A program made the translations under genes and the position numbers. Below, piece after piece: positions 34,857 through 45,208 of a stretch of DNA of 64,000 bases. This stretch comes from Vigna angularis (Eukaryota > Streptophyta > Magnoliopsida > Fabales > Fabaceae), in the NCBI RefSeq assembly GCF_016808095.1, contig NC_068977.1, forward strand, positions 22,593,364-22,657,363. Reading direction: 5' to 3'. How positions within the stretch are numbered: the stretch's first letter is position 1; the number at the start of each line of letters is the position of its first letter. The notes beneath the pieces are model-generated. The model worked only from the letters and a program-made list of their open reading frames with translations. It was not told where the DNA came from and searched no databases.

Positions 34857-36560
34857 TTGACAAGAATGAGTCAATCAAGTGTGCAAGGAAGTTTGAAACC
34901 CCATAGTGAGAGTTCTTTAAGGGAGGAATTTGAGAAAAAATTTGAACAAAGGGATAGAGAGATTAGTGAGCTCAAAGACATGATTAGTCAACTTTTGATT
35001 AATCAAGACAAAAAGAAAGAGAGATATTCCCATAGGAGAAGAGAAGAATCATCATCTTCTCCTAGTGAGCTTGAGCAATATAGTAGTCATCACAATGATG
35101 ACCATTACCAAATGCCTCTTAGAAGACATCATAGAGTTAGAGAGCACCATCCAAGAGAGCCCAAAATTGATCTTCCTTCCTTTCATGGAAAGGATGATGT
35201 GGAAGAATACCTAGAATGAGAAATGAAAGTTGAGCAATTGTTTGAGTGCCACCAAATAGATGATGAAAAGAGAGTCACCATGGCTTCTCTAAGTTTTCAA
35301 GGCTATGCCTTAATTTGGTGGACAACCTTGGTCAAGGATCATAGGCTAAGACACTTACCTCCCATCAAGTATTGGAATGAGTTGAGAATTGCCTTGAGAA
35401 GAAGACATGTACCAGCCTACTATGGTAGGGAGTTAATGGATAAGCTCCACAAACTCCAACAAAGGAACATGAGTGTTGAAGAATATAGGCAGAAAATGGA
35501 GTTGATCATGTTGAGAGCTGGGATAAGAGACGAACCAAGGATAACAATTGCTAGGTTCCAAAGTGGACTCAACTATGACATAAGAGATAGGGTTGAACTT
35601 ATACCCTACAATGATCTCAATGAGTTAGTCCAACTTTGTGTGAGGGTAGAGCAACAACTCAAGAGGAAAAGCTCCACTAAGAAATATTACCCTCATAGTT
35701 CCAACCATAAGAAAGAGTACAAGAGGGAGGGTAGTCTAACCAAGCCAAGGTATGAAGAATTTAGAGAGAGAGAGAAAGGGAAAGAAAAAGTCAAAGAACC
35801 TTCAAGAGATCATAAAAGTAAGGAGACTAAGTGCTTTAGATGTGGGGAAAAAGGGCACTATGCATCTGAGTGTCGCAATAGAAGGTCAATTTACATTCTT
35901 GAGCATGAGAGTGAAAGTGAGGGTTCTTCATATAATGAGTCTGAAACATCCACTTCTGAAGAAGAAGAAACTTTACCTTGTGATGGTGACTTACTTATGG
36001 TGAGGAGACTCCTGGAAAGCAAACATGTAGAATTAGAACAGTCACAAAGAGAGAACCTATTCCACACAAGATGCAAAGTTTTGGAAAAGACATGTTCAAT
36101 GATTGTGGATAGTGGCTCTTGTTGCAACTGTTGTAGTTCTAGAATGGTAGAGAAGCTTGGCTTAACCACTACTCCTCATCCTAAACCTTACAAACTTCAA
36201 TGGATCAAAGAGGATGATGGAATAGTATTTAAAGAACAAGTAAGAGTACCCATTTCCATTGGCAAATATGAAGATCAAATTGTTTGTGATATAGTACCAA
36301 TGGAAGCTGGGCACATATTACTTGGAAGACCTTGGCAATATGATAAGCAAGCTCTACATGATGGAGTCACCAACAAAATCACCATTCAACACAAGGGAAA
36401 GAAAATTATTTTGTGTCCTCTTACACCTTCACAAGTAAGAGAGGACCAAATAATTCTTAAAAAGAAGTTGGATGGAGAAAAGAAAAGTAGGAAAGAAAGA
36501 AAGGAGAAGATCATGAATTTGGTAACCCATGCCTCAAATAAAGAAGTTGTCCAACCTTAA
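34857..36560 (+). pseudogene. Chromovirus Gag and protease
   Basis: Gag starts at ATG 34857 (or 34866), with a coiled-coil-like segment (EEFEKKFEQRDREISELKDMISQLL), an Arg/His-rich linker and KIDLPSFHGKDDVEEYLE. An in-frame TGA at 35217-35219 replaces an expected Trp codon; the same frame resumes at 35223. The Gag core follows (SLSFQGYALIWWTTLV, RRRHVPAYYGRELMDKLHKL, MSVEEYRQKMEL), then a Lys/Glu-rich stretch and the CCHC knuckle CFRCGEKGHYASEC. An acidic linker precedes protease with MIVDSGSCCNCC and ILLGRPW. It ends at an in-frame TAA (36558-36560) and the same frame continues as pol. Confidence 0.92.
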
Positions 36561-36563
36561 ACT

Positions 36564-39447
36564 TTGAACATTTCTAAAAATCTTTTTCTTGGACAACCTC
36601 ATTTTTTTCTCTATTGCAAAGAGGCATTTGTTTCAATCACTCATGAACTTGGTTCTGTACCAAAGGGGTTGCAAAAACTTTTAAAGGAATTTGATGATGT
36701 ATTTTCCAAAGAGGTACCAAGTGGATTACCACCTTTGAGGGGAATAGAACATCAAATAGATTTGGTGCCTAGGGCAAGCCTACCCAATAGGCCAGCCTAT
36801 AGAACCAACCCCATGGAAACAAAAGAAATAGAGAAACAAGTTAATGAATTATTGAACAAAGGGTGGATCCAAAAGAGTCTAAGCCCTTGTGTTGTGCTTG
36901 TGTTGTTGGTCCCTAAAAAGGATGGAACTTGGAGAATGTGTACAGATTGTAGGGCCATCAACAACATAACTGTCAAGTATAGGCACCCCATTCCTAGGCT
37001 AGATGATATACTGGATGAATTACATGGAGCAAATCTTTTCACCAAAATTGATCTCAAAAGCGGATACCATCAAATAAGAATTCATGAAGGAGATGAATGG
37101 AAAACTGCTTTTAAGACCAAGTTTGGTTTGTATGAATGGTTAGTCATGCCCTTTGGCTTGACCAATGCTCCAAGTACATTCATGAGATTGATGAATCATG
37201 TCCTTAGGGAATGCATAGGAAGATTTGTAGTGGTCTATTTTGATGACATCTTAATTTATAGTCAAAGTCTTCAAGAGCACCTTAACCATATCAAAGAAGT
37301 CTTGCTTCTTCTTAGAGAACATAATCTCTTTGCCAACTTTGACAAATGTACTTTTGGTCAAGAAAGTGTGATTTTCCTTGGTTTCAAAGTTGGAAAAGAA
37401 GGTATACATGTTGATCCAGAGAAGATCAAGGCTATACAAGAATGGCCAACCCCTAAAAATGTAGGAGAGGTGAGAAGTTTTCACGGGTTAGCAAGTTTTT
37501 ATAGAAGATTTGTGAAAGACTTCTCCACCATAGCTGCTCCTTTAAATGAGCTAGTCAAGAAAGATATGCCTTTTCTTTGGGGTGATAAGCAAGAGTTGTC
37601 TTTTGAGACTTTGAAACACAAGTTAACTCATGCACTTATTCTAGTTTTGCCTGATTTTTCCAAAGCCTTTGAACTAGAATGTGATGCATCTGGGGTAGGT
37701 ATAGGAGTTGTTTTAATACAAGGAGGACATCCCGTAGCTTACTTTAGTGAAAAACTTTGGGGGCCTACCTTGAACTATCCTACCTATGACAAAGAGTTGT
37801 ATGCCCTCATTAGAGCTTTAAAAACTTGGGAGCATTACTTGGTAACTAGAGAATTCATCATACACACTGACCATGAATCTCTCAAGTACATTAAAGGGCA
37901 AGCAAAGCTAAACAAAAGACATGCAAAGTGGGTGGAATACCTGGAGCAATTTCCCCATGTCATCAAACACAAAAAGGGGAGTACTAATGTTGTTGTGGAT
38001 GCTTTATCTAGAAGACATGCATTATTAGTACCCCTAGGATCCCAAATATTAGGATTTGATGACATAAAAGAGTTATATGAAAATGATGAAACATTTGCAT
38101 CCACTTATTCATCATGTCTTAAGAAGCCTTTTGATGGATTTTATCTTTCTGAGGGGTATCTTTTAATAAAGGAAAACTTTGTATACCCCAAGGATCCATT
38201 AGAAAACTTCTTATCAAAGAGAGTCATGGAGGAGGACTCATGGGCCATCATGAAGTTGATAAAACTCTAAACATTTTGAAAAGTAAATTTTATTGGCCAC
38301 ACATGAGAATAGATGTTCAAAGGCATTGTTCTAAATGTATAGCTTTTTTATAAGCTAAGTCCAAAATTATGCCTCATGGACTCTATACACCTCTTCCTAT
38401 AGCTAATACCCCTTGGGAGGACATAAGCATGGACTTTGTCTTAGGATTACCAAGAACTCAAAAGTGGTATGATTCTATATTTGTGGTAGTAGATCGTTTT
38501 AGTAAAATGGCTCATTTTATACCCTGCCACAAAGTAGATGATGCTAGCTATATCTCTAGACTCTTCTTTAAAGAAATAGTGAGATTGCATGGCTTACCCA
38601 AAACTATAGTGTCTGATAGAGATGTGAAGTTCCTAAGCCATTTTTGGAAAACTTTATGGGAAAAGCTTGGAACTAAACTTCTATTTTCTACTACATGTCA
38701 CCCACAAACTGATGGGCAAACTAAAGTAGTAAATAGATCTTTATCTACATTATTAAAGGTAATATTAAGAGGTAATAACAAATCTTGGGATGAACATCTA
38801 CCTCATATTGAATTTGCTTATAATAGAGTAGTCCACAAGACTACTAATCTTTCCCCTTTTGAGGTTGTTTATGGTTTTAACCCTATCACACCTCTTGATT
38901 TACTACCTCTTCCAGAATCATCTTCTTTTCTTCATAAAGAAGGTGCTTCTAAAGCGGAGTTCATCAAGAAGTTACATGAGAAAGTCAAAATCCAAATTGA
39001 AAAACAAACTCAAAAATATGCAGAATACAACAACAAAGGGAGAAAGAAAATAGTTTTTGAAAAAGGAGACCTAGTTTGGCTTCATTTGAGAAAGGAAAGA
39101 TTTCCCTCTCAAAGGAAGTCCAAATTTGTCCAAGAGGAGATGGTCAATTAAAGGTGGTAAAAAAGATAAACGATAATGCATACATCTTAGATCTCCCTGA
39201 AAGTTATGGTGTCAGTCATACTTTTAACATCTGCGACTTAATTCCTTTCACAGGGAATGATCAACAGGTTGAAGCAGATCTGAGGACAGATCCTTTTCAA
39301 GAGGGAGGGTCTGATGGAAGACCATCTAAGACACACATTGGACCTCTTACTAGAGCCATGGCAAAGAGGATTCAAGAGGAAGAAGGATCACCTACCATTT
39401 TGCTTCTATGGAAGGTAATTTACATTAATCCTTCTTCCCATAATTAA
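36564..39447 (+). pseudogene. Chromovirus RT, RNase H and integrase
   Basis: RT shows [32 protein letters not shown] and the catalytic box [12 protein letters not shown] (about 37225-37260). RNase H follows with [15 protein letters not shown] and [12 protein letters not shown]. Near 38215 a frameshift leads into the integrase HHCC finger (H..H..CSKC), with a TAA at about 38351. The integrase core begins by 38369: MDFVLGLPR (first Asp), [12 protein letters not shown] (second Asp), but the third catalytic residue is Lys (GQTKVVNR, codon AAA at 38723-38725) where Glu is required. Another frameshift near 39127-39150 shifts to the C-terminal part (NDNAYILDLPESYGVSHTFN), which ends in the 3' LTR at 39447. 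Confidence 0.92.
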
Positions 39448-40049
39448 AAGCACATTTTCTTTGCTTTGTAGGATTAATAAAATTAGAGGGAGCAGCTGCC
39501 AGCATAGCATTTGAGCACGTGAAAAGAGAGACTTGGAGGGAGAAGCTTGTTGCCAAAGCTATCAAAAAGCTCAGCCACTAACCTAGCTAGCCCAGCGTTT
39601 CAGAATTGGTGCTGTTTCACGTGTGCTGCTGAGTTGGAATGAGGCATGTTTGAAGCTGAAGCAAATTGGCGCCTTTTTCTTTAATTTCATTTGCTTTTGG
39701 ATTGAATTTGATTTCAGATTTGAGGCTCTTATCTTCCTATAAATAGGAGACCTCTTCCCCCTTTTGTAGACACTTTTAAGCTTAGTGTAATTGCTGCAAA
39801 AATGAAATTCCAGCTTATCTTTACTCTTGAGTCAACCCACTTCTTCACTTTCTTTCTCCTTACCTCTAGCTTCCTTCCAAAGTAGGAAGGCCCTCTGAGC
39901 TGAGAGGTTCTAACCCACTCCATTCTTCACTGAAACCATACCATTCTCTGCATCTATTTCAGAATTCCGCTGCCTTCATTCTGCTCACTGGAACGTTTGC
40001 TCTTTGGCTTCCTGGTTCAATGAGTCTCACCCATAGCAAGTTTCCATCA
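39312..40049 (+). mobile_element. 3' LTR of the chromovirus
   Basis: 738 bp, collinear with 31581-32319 with scattered substitutions and a small indel near 39450. The pol frame overlaps its first 136 bp. It is followed by the TSD TTCCC. Confidence 0.95.
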
Positions 40050-40054
40050 TTCCC

Positions 40055-40302
40055 TCTGTTCCACCAACAACTTTTCCACCATTTTCTAGATACTTTTTGG
40101 TTATCTTGGAATAAGGAGCTTCAATTTCAAATCTTCCATCTTTTGTTTTGCTTTTAAAAACCCACATCCTATTTTTGAGTATAAGTTGTTCTCCTGATCT
40201 GGGCTCGTTGCTTTGCATCAACAATTGGTGGTGATCTAGATTATCATCTTCATCAGCGTTTTCCAAAACATAGTTAGATTTATTGTCAAACAATTGGGTA
40301 AC
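40055..40302 (-). mobile_element. Remnant flanking the chromovirus (possibly Athila-type)
   Basis: Continues the interrupted target. The minus-strand frame includes MWVFKSKTKDGRFEIEAP and YSKITKKYLENGG, which I cannot assign with confidence; a retroelement internal region is likely because of its position against an LTR edge at 40303. Confidence 0.35.
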
Positions 40303-40527
40303 TGATGAACAAATTTTCAATTCCTAAAAACGGAGTCAAAAACTTGTTAACCTTCGGCAAGTGTAACCGAATCGTATCAAGTAATAAACCTGGTAAGACC
40401 AAGTATCGTTCTCCCAAAGGACTCACGACCTAGACATTTATGTGATTTATTGATTAATTAAGACTTATGAACAAATTGTTGTAAGTTTCAAATGCAAAAG
40501 ACTGAAAAGTAAATATGTATGCATGTG
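40303..40527 (-). mobile_element. Athila LTR end fragment
   Basis: TGATGAACAAATTTTC start, homologous to the first 225 bp of the solo LTR at 8488. It breaks at 'catgtgatgat', where RT coding begins (minus-strand HASFYRRF), with a short overlap of GAT(GAT). Confidence 0.85.
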
Positions 40528-41965
40528 ATGATAAATCTTCTGTAAAAACTAGCATGACCCAGAAAGCTTCTGATTCCCTTCACATTTGTTGATGGCGGAA
40601 GTTTTTCAATAACTTCCACTTTGGCTCTGTCAACCTCAATTCCCCTGGAAGAAATTTTATGCCCCAAAACAATACCTTAAGTGACTATAAAGTGACATTT
40701 CTCCCAATTTAGAACAAGGTTGGATTGGGTGCATCTTTTAAGTACAACATCCAAGTTAGACAAACACTCATGAAAGGAACTGCCAAATGCTGAAAAATCA
40801 TCCATGAAAACCTCAATGCACTTTTCTATTAAATCTGCGAAGATGGCTTGCATGCATCTCTGAAACCTGGAGCATTACATAACCCAAACGACATTTTTCT
40901 GTAGGCAAAACCTCCAAATGGGCATGTGAAAGTCGTCTTCTCCTGGTCTTTAGGGTCCACCACAATTTGATTGTAACCTGAATATCTATCCAGAAAGCAA
41001 TAAAAAGCCTGACCTGACAGTCTCTCCAGCATATGATCCATAAACAGAAGGGGAAAGTGATCCTTTCTAGTAGCATTGTTCAACTTCCTGTAGTCAATGC
41101 GCATCCTCCATCGTGTAACAGTCCTTGTGGGTATGAGCTCATTTTTTTCATTAGAAATAACCGTCATCCCACCTTTTTTTGGTACCACTTGTACTGGGCT
41201 TACCCATGCACTGTCAGAAATAGGATAAATAATGCCAGCTTCAAGTAACTTTAGCACTTTTTTCCTCACTTCCTCCTTCATCACTAGATTGAGCCTCTTC
41301 TGTGGTTGAGCAACTGGTTTGTACTCATCCTCCATGAATATCTTGTGCATGCAATATGTTGGACTTATACCTTTGAGATTTGAGATTGACCATCCAATAG
41401 CTCCTTTGTTGGCTTTGAGTATTTCTACCAACTTTTCTTCTTCTTTTGGAGAGAGAGAATTGTTGATGATAACTGGTTTGTTTCCACCTTCTTCTAGAAA
41501 CGCATATTTCAAGTGTAGTGGTAACCTCTTCAGCTCCATTTTGCTTACCTTGGCTTTTTCTTCTGTATTTTGCAAAGGAACTTTTTTAAATTCTTCCAAA
41601 TCAGTCGTGCATTCATCAATTAGTTCCTCTTCTTTTTCATTAAACTCTTCATAGGTGTCAACTAGCATCTCCTCTAAAGAAAGAGTATTACTTGCTTTGT
41701 TCTCTTGTATCATACAAATTTCATCAAGAGAATCCAGATGAAAACATTCCTTATCATCTTTTGGGTGAGACATGGCTTTAAAGACATCAAAATTTACTTC
41801 TTCATCTTTCATTCTCACCTTCAGTTTGCCATTTTCCACATCAATCAAAACTCTTGCTGTTTTCATGAAAGGTCTCCCAAGAATAAGAGGTACATTCACG
41901 TCCTCCTCCATCTCCATGATGACAAAGTCCACAGGATAAAGAAATTTATCTACCTTCACAAGCAC
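40528..41965 (-). pseudogene. Athila-like protease end and reverse transcriptase
   Basis: The 378-codon frame from 41965 begins in the protease C-terminus (KVDKFLYPVDFVIMEMEED, VPLILGRPFMKTARVLIDV). An acidic spacer follows, then RT: KPVAQPQKRLNLVMKEEV, KLLEAGIIYPISDSAWVSPV, VPKKGGMTVI, WRMRIDYRKLNNATRKDHFP, FYCFLDRYSGYNQI and FGGFAYRKMSFGLCNAP. A frameshift at about 40865 moves to another frame, in which the catalytic box FMDD and the start of the thumb continue to HASFYRRF at 40528. Everything after that is deleted. The ATG at 41965 is internal. Confidence 0.9.
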
Positions 41966-41981
41966 ATCTTCAACTTCTCCA

Positions 41982-42175
41982 TTAAGGATATTTCAAGGAT
42001 CTGTCTGCAAGTTGAAGAGTCATCCGAGTAGGCTTGAGTTCCAACCCTTCAATCTTTTCAAACATGGAGAACGACATGAGATTAATACTGGCTCCCAGAT
42101 CAATAAGTGTTTTCCCAACAGAGATATTCCTTATAGTGCAAGGAATAGTGAAGCTTCCTGGATCTTTATACTTGT

Positions 42176-42208
<33 letters not shown>

Positions 42209-42888
42209 AAGAGCTTTTGTATGATAGCACTACAGTTTCCTTGAACTTCAATGGTTTCTTCTTCAATGTACTTTCTTTTCTTTGTAAGGAACTCCTTCAA
42301 AAATTTAGGATATGAAGGCATTTGTTGCAGAGCCTCAGAGAAGGGTATATTAATCTCCAATTTCGTGAAGATTTCAATGAAGCTCAAACTGTTTTTCTTT
42401 TTCCTTCCTGGAATAATTCTTTGGATAAGGAAGGGGTTTTCATAAGATTCTTTTTTCTTTCTCTCATCTTCTTCCTCTCTCTTTTTTTTTTCTTCTCTCT
42501 CTTTTTCTTTTTCCCTATCATTTTTATCTATTTCTTTTTCACTCAACCTTTCTTTTTCTTTTCTCTGTTTCTCTTTTTTCTCTCTCTCTTCTTTTTCTTT
42601 TTCACTCAACCTCTCATCTAAAAGTTTGCCACTTCTAATAACAACAATGTTGCATTCTTCTCTAGGGTTAGCTTTCATGTTATTCCCCAGATCATCCAAC
42701 TTCTGAATCATGTGACCGAGCTGCTTCTCTATCCTCTTGAATGCTGCTTGATTACTTTTATGATGAGCATCAGACACCTGCATTAATTGTGGAAGGGTGT
42801 CATCCATCTTAGCCCATCTTTCTGATAGAGATGGTTGTTGCTGCCATTGTTGTTGTCCGACAGCTTGTCCAAATTGACCTAATCCCAT
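41982..42888 (-). pseudogene. Athila-like Gag C-terminus and protease start
   Basis: From 42888: Gln-rich start, a helical segment (DAHHKSNQAAFKRIEKQLGHMIQKL), ECNIVVIRSGKLLDE, then an extreme Glu/Lys/Arg-only tract of about 60 residues (42440-42615). Next come the conserved FIEIFTKLEINIPFSEALQQMPSYPKFLKEF and ETIEVQGNCSAII. At 42207-42176 a run of 32 C (minus strand) encodes poly-Pro where a short Leu-Pro-Pro motif is expected. The protease after it (DPGSFTIPCTI, GKTLIDLGASINLMS) is read in a different frame. The N-terminal half of Gag is deleted up to the leader. Confidence 0.88.
42176..42207. repeat. Poly-G run of 32
   Basis: Thirty-two consecutive G on +. It sits in the gag-protease frame of the Athila-like element and puts the two sides out of frame. 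The exact length is prone to sequencing and assembly error. Confidence 0.9.
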
Positions 42889-43116
42889 ATTTGAGTGAGG
42901 TTCCCACCAGTGGTTGAAATTACTTTAGTGGAATTGAGTGCCCATATAATTAATTTCTTGTCCGAATTGAATTTTGCAAGCTTAGACATAAAATCCTAGA
43001 AAATAAACTAAAATAAAAATAAAAAAAATAGAAATAAACTAAAATAAAATCAAATAAAATAAAGTAAAGAAAAAATTAATTAAGAATCACACAAATAAAA
43101 TAGTTTAAACCATGAG

Positions 43117-43134
43117 TCCCCGGCAACGTTGCCA
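43117..43134 (-). promoter_or_regulatory. PBS, tRNA-Asp type
   Basis: Plus strand TCCCCGGCAACGTTGCCA matches the tRNA-Asp 3' end at about 16 of 18 bases. It lies 6 nt from the LTR start at 43141, the same geometry as at 1575-1592. Confidence 0.8.
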
Positions 43135-43140
43135 AAAACT

Positions 43141-44524
43141 TGTTAACAATAATTTTGATCTCCAGAAGCGAAACCAAAAACTTGTTGATGGATCGGCAAG
43201 TGTACCAAATCACACAAGTAATATAAAATGGTAAGACCAAGTATCTTATCCCTAAAGACTCTCGGCACTAAACAGTTGTGTGATAAATCAAATAATTAAG
43301 ACTTAAATAAAATGAGATTGTTGGTTGCAAATGCAAAGACATAAAATTAAATATGAATGCACATTGATCAATAGTAGAGTAACACAGATGGACGAATGTT
43401 GTTTAATATGAGATGAATATGTTGTTGGGTTAGATTTCACCAAGTTCCTTCTCATGTATATAAGAATTCATCTTTATGCATTAATGTTAACGTCACTCAC
43501 TAAATTACTCAGAACCCGATCACTCAGCGCAATAAGCCTGCCTTAATTCCTAGTTCGTGCAATTCCTAGCGTTCCTAGAAAATTAAGTATGAAGATCAAA
43601 AGCTTAACACGACTAAGTACTCATACCCTCACCCCTGAGAAATATTACCCTTGGGAGAATTCAACAATAACCTGAATTGTAAGGAACCTCCCGACACTCA
43701 TGCAATTCATAAATCATGATACTAAATGATTTAAATAAAGCAAGCATTGAAACAGATGAATTCCCTAACAATTAATGAATAAAGCATATAAATTAAGAAT
43801 CAATTCAAATACATGAGAGTTCACAAGGTTACATCATTCCCCAACAACAAATAGATTTTAGTTCCCCATAGACATGGAGAAACTAGATGAACAAGGGAAA
43901 AGCATGAGATAGTAAAACCCTAAAAGTAGAAGAGGAAGCTCCCGCCTCCAGATCTGCCTTTAGAGGGTAGAAGAGTATGCTGTTGTGTTGCTCCAGCCAG
44001 AGATACAAAACATAGAATGCTTGGGTCCTTTAAATAGAGTCGGGAAAGAGTAGAAACAAGGCCCGATCCAAAAGAGTCAAAACAGAGCAAAAACTGGGTC
44101 GAATCTGCAATGCGCGACGCTCAAGCGCCCCATTTAGGGAACTAGGGCGGTGGACGTCGATTTCCGTAGGGCTTGAGCCTTCAATTGGACGCCCGGGCTT
44201 CGGTGGTTGACGCTCGGGCAGCCTAGGAGGGAGCCCAGGCGGCGGACGTCGATTTTTCTACGCTCAAGCTTTCTGTAGGGCGCCCAAGCTTCGTGCGGTT
44301 CCCCCTTCTGGTGCTTTTCCAAGCCTTTCTGAGCTCTATCTCCTTAGCACTTCATCTTTGCTTCCTGTATTAACTCATTTTCTATCAAAACAAAGGGAAT
44401 TAGTTATAATATCATCAAATTCAACCTCAACTCTCTTATTCACACAACTTAATGAAAAAGCATGAGTCCAAGCAAGTTTTTAAGTCAAAATTACATCACA
44501 GAACGGTATTTTAAACCGTTATCA
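43141..44524 (-). mobile_element. 5' LTR of the Athila-like element
   Basis: TGTTAACAATAATT (43141) to AAACCGTTATCA (44524), 1384 bp. It shares 'ggtaagaccaagtatc' and many later blocks with the 8488 LTR (for example 'aagaattcatc..ttaatgttaa'). A GC-rich segment at 44100-44300 carries repeated 'ggcggacgtcgattt' and 'cgctcaagc' words, at the same relative position as the GCGCT-rich segment in the 8488 LTR. Confidence 0.85.
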
Positions 44525-45208
44525 ATGCTCCTGCCAGAAATGAGCAAACTCTGCTTGTTTCTCTGGATTGGAGATCCATCCTTCAAGAGAGGCAAGACGG
44601 GGAGCGCGAGGACGACAAGAGGAAGCACCACCACTACGTCTTCTTATGGGCATCCTGCGTCGTGCGTCAACCATTGAGAGTCAAATAGAGTGTTGAAAGG
44701 AAATATAAGTAAGTGAGAGTGAGATGTTGTGTAAGCTTGATTTTGGCAGAAATTTGGTGCAATGGGTGGTCATTACTCGATTATGAGGGGGTATTTATAA
44801 CGGAAGTGAAGAAACTAGTTGTTTATGGCCGTTTATGGTCATTTTTTAACGTTGTAACGACTATTTTTGAACTTGCGTCGAGTGATAATCAATTATCACT
44901 AACGATAATCGATTATTTCATCAAAAATATCTTCCTAATGGGCGCTGATAATCGATTATCAATGAAGATTATCGATTATTTGTTCATGAAACTCAGATTT
45001 TGAAGAACATGCAATGATAATCGATTATGCACTGCAATAATAGATTATTTAGAAATCAAATGATGTTTCTTAAAGACCAAAGATAATCGATTATTTGGGA
45101 ATCAAATGATGTTTCTTAAAGACCAAAGATAATCGATTATATCCTTTATATAATCGATTATTCACGCTGATTTTACGAAAAAAATTAAATTTTTCATGAA
45201 TTTTAATC
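44525..45208 (-). other. Post-pol segment of the SIRE-like element
   Basis: No reliable ORF (an env-like ORF is known in some sireviruses, but none is seen). 44880-45170 contains about eight TAATCGATTA-type palindromes and a 46-bp tandem duplication at 45043-45088 / 45089-45134. Confidence 0.6.
45043..45134. repeat. 46-bp tandem duplication with palindromes
   Basis: Two adjacent 46-bp units starting GATTATTT and ending AAGACCAAAGATAATC, differing at two positions. The unit junction re-creates ATAATCGATTAT. Confidence 0.9.

Larger units (their letters stand above)
31576..40054 (+). mobile_element. Complete chromovirus-type Ty3/gypsy element (31581-40049), TSD TTCCC
   Basis: The 8469-bp element has 5' LTR, iMet-type PBS, a 2.5-kb leader, gag-pol and 3' LTR, bounded by TTCCC at 31576-31580 and 40050-40054. 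LTR ends are TGATGGAA..TTCCATCA, an 8-bp inverted terminus. The two LTRs differ at roughly two dozen positions by eye (about 97% alike), so the insertion is fairly recent. No classic chromodomain is seen after integrase, and the pol tail runs into the 3' LTR, as in CRM elements. CRM is my best guess and Reina is the alternative. Internal stops and frameshifts make it inactive. Confidence 0.95.
40303..44524 (-). mobile_element. Athila-like element, chimeric and internally deleted
   Basis: From right to left: 5' LTR (43141-44524), PBS (43117-43134), partial gag, protease, partial RT, then an abrupt jump at about 40527 into an LTR fragment that starts at 40303. RNase H and integrase are missing. 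The two LTR pieces belong to different subfamilies (40303 is like 8488, and 43141 is clearly more diverged), and the flanks GTAAC and ATGCT do not match. It is therefore a recombinant or has lost a piece by illegitimate recombination. Confidence 0.85.

Noticed and set aside
42322..42621. Phe-rich 99-codon frame on +
   Set aside because: Antisense shadow of the Glu/Lys-rich tract of Athila gag.
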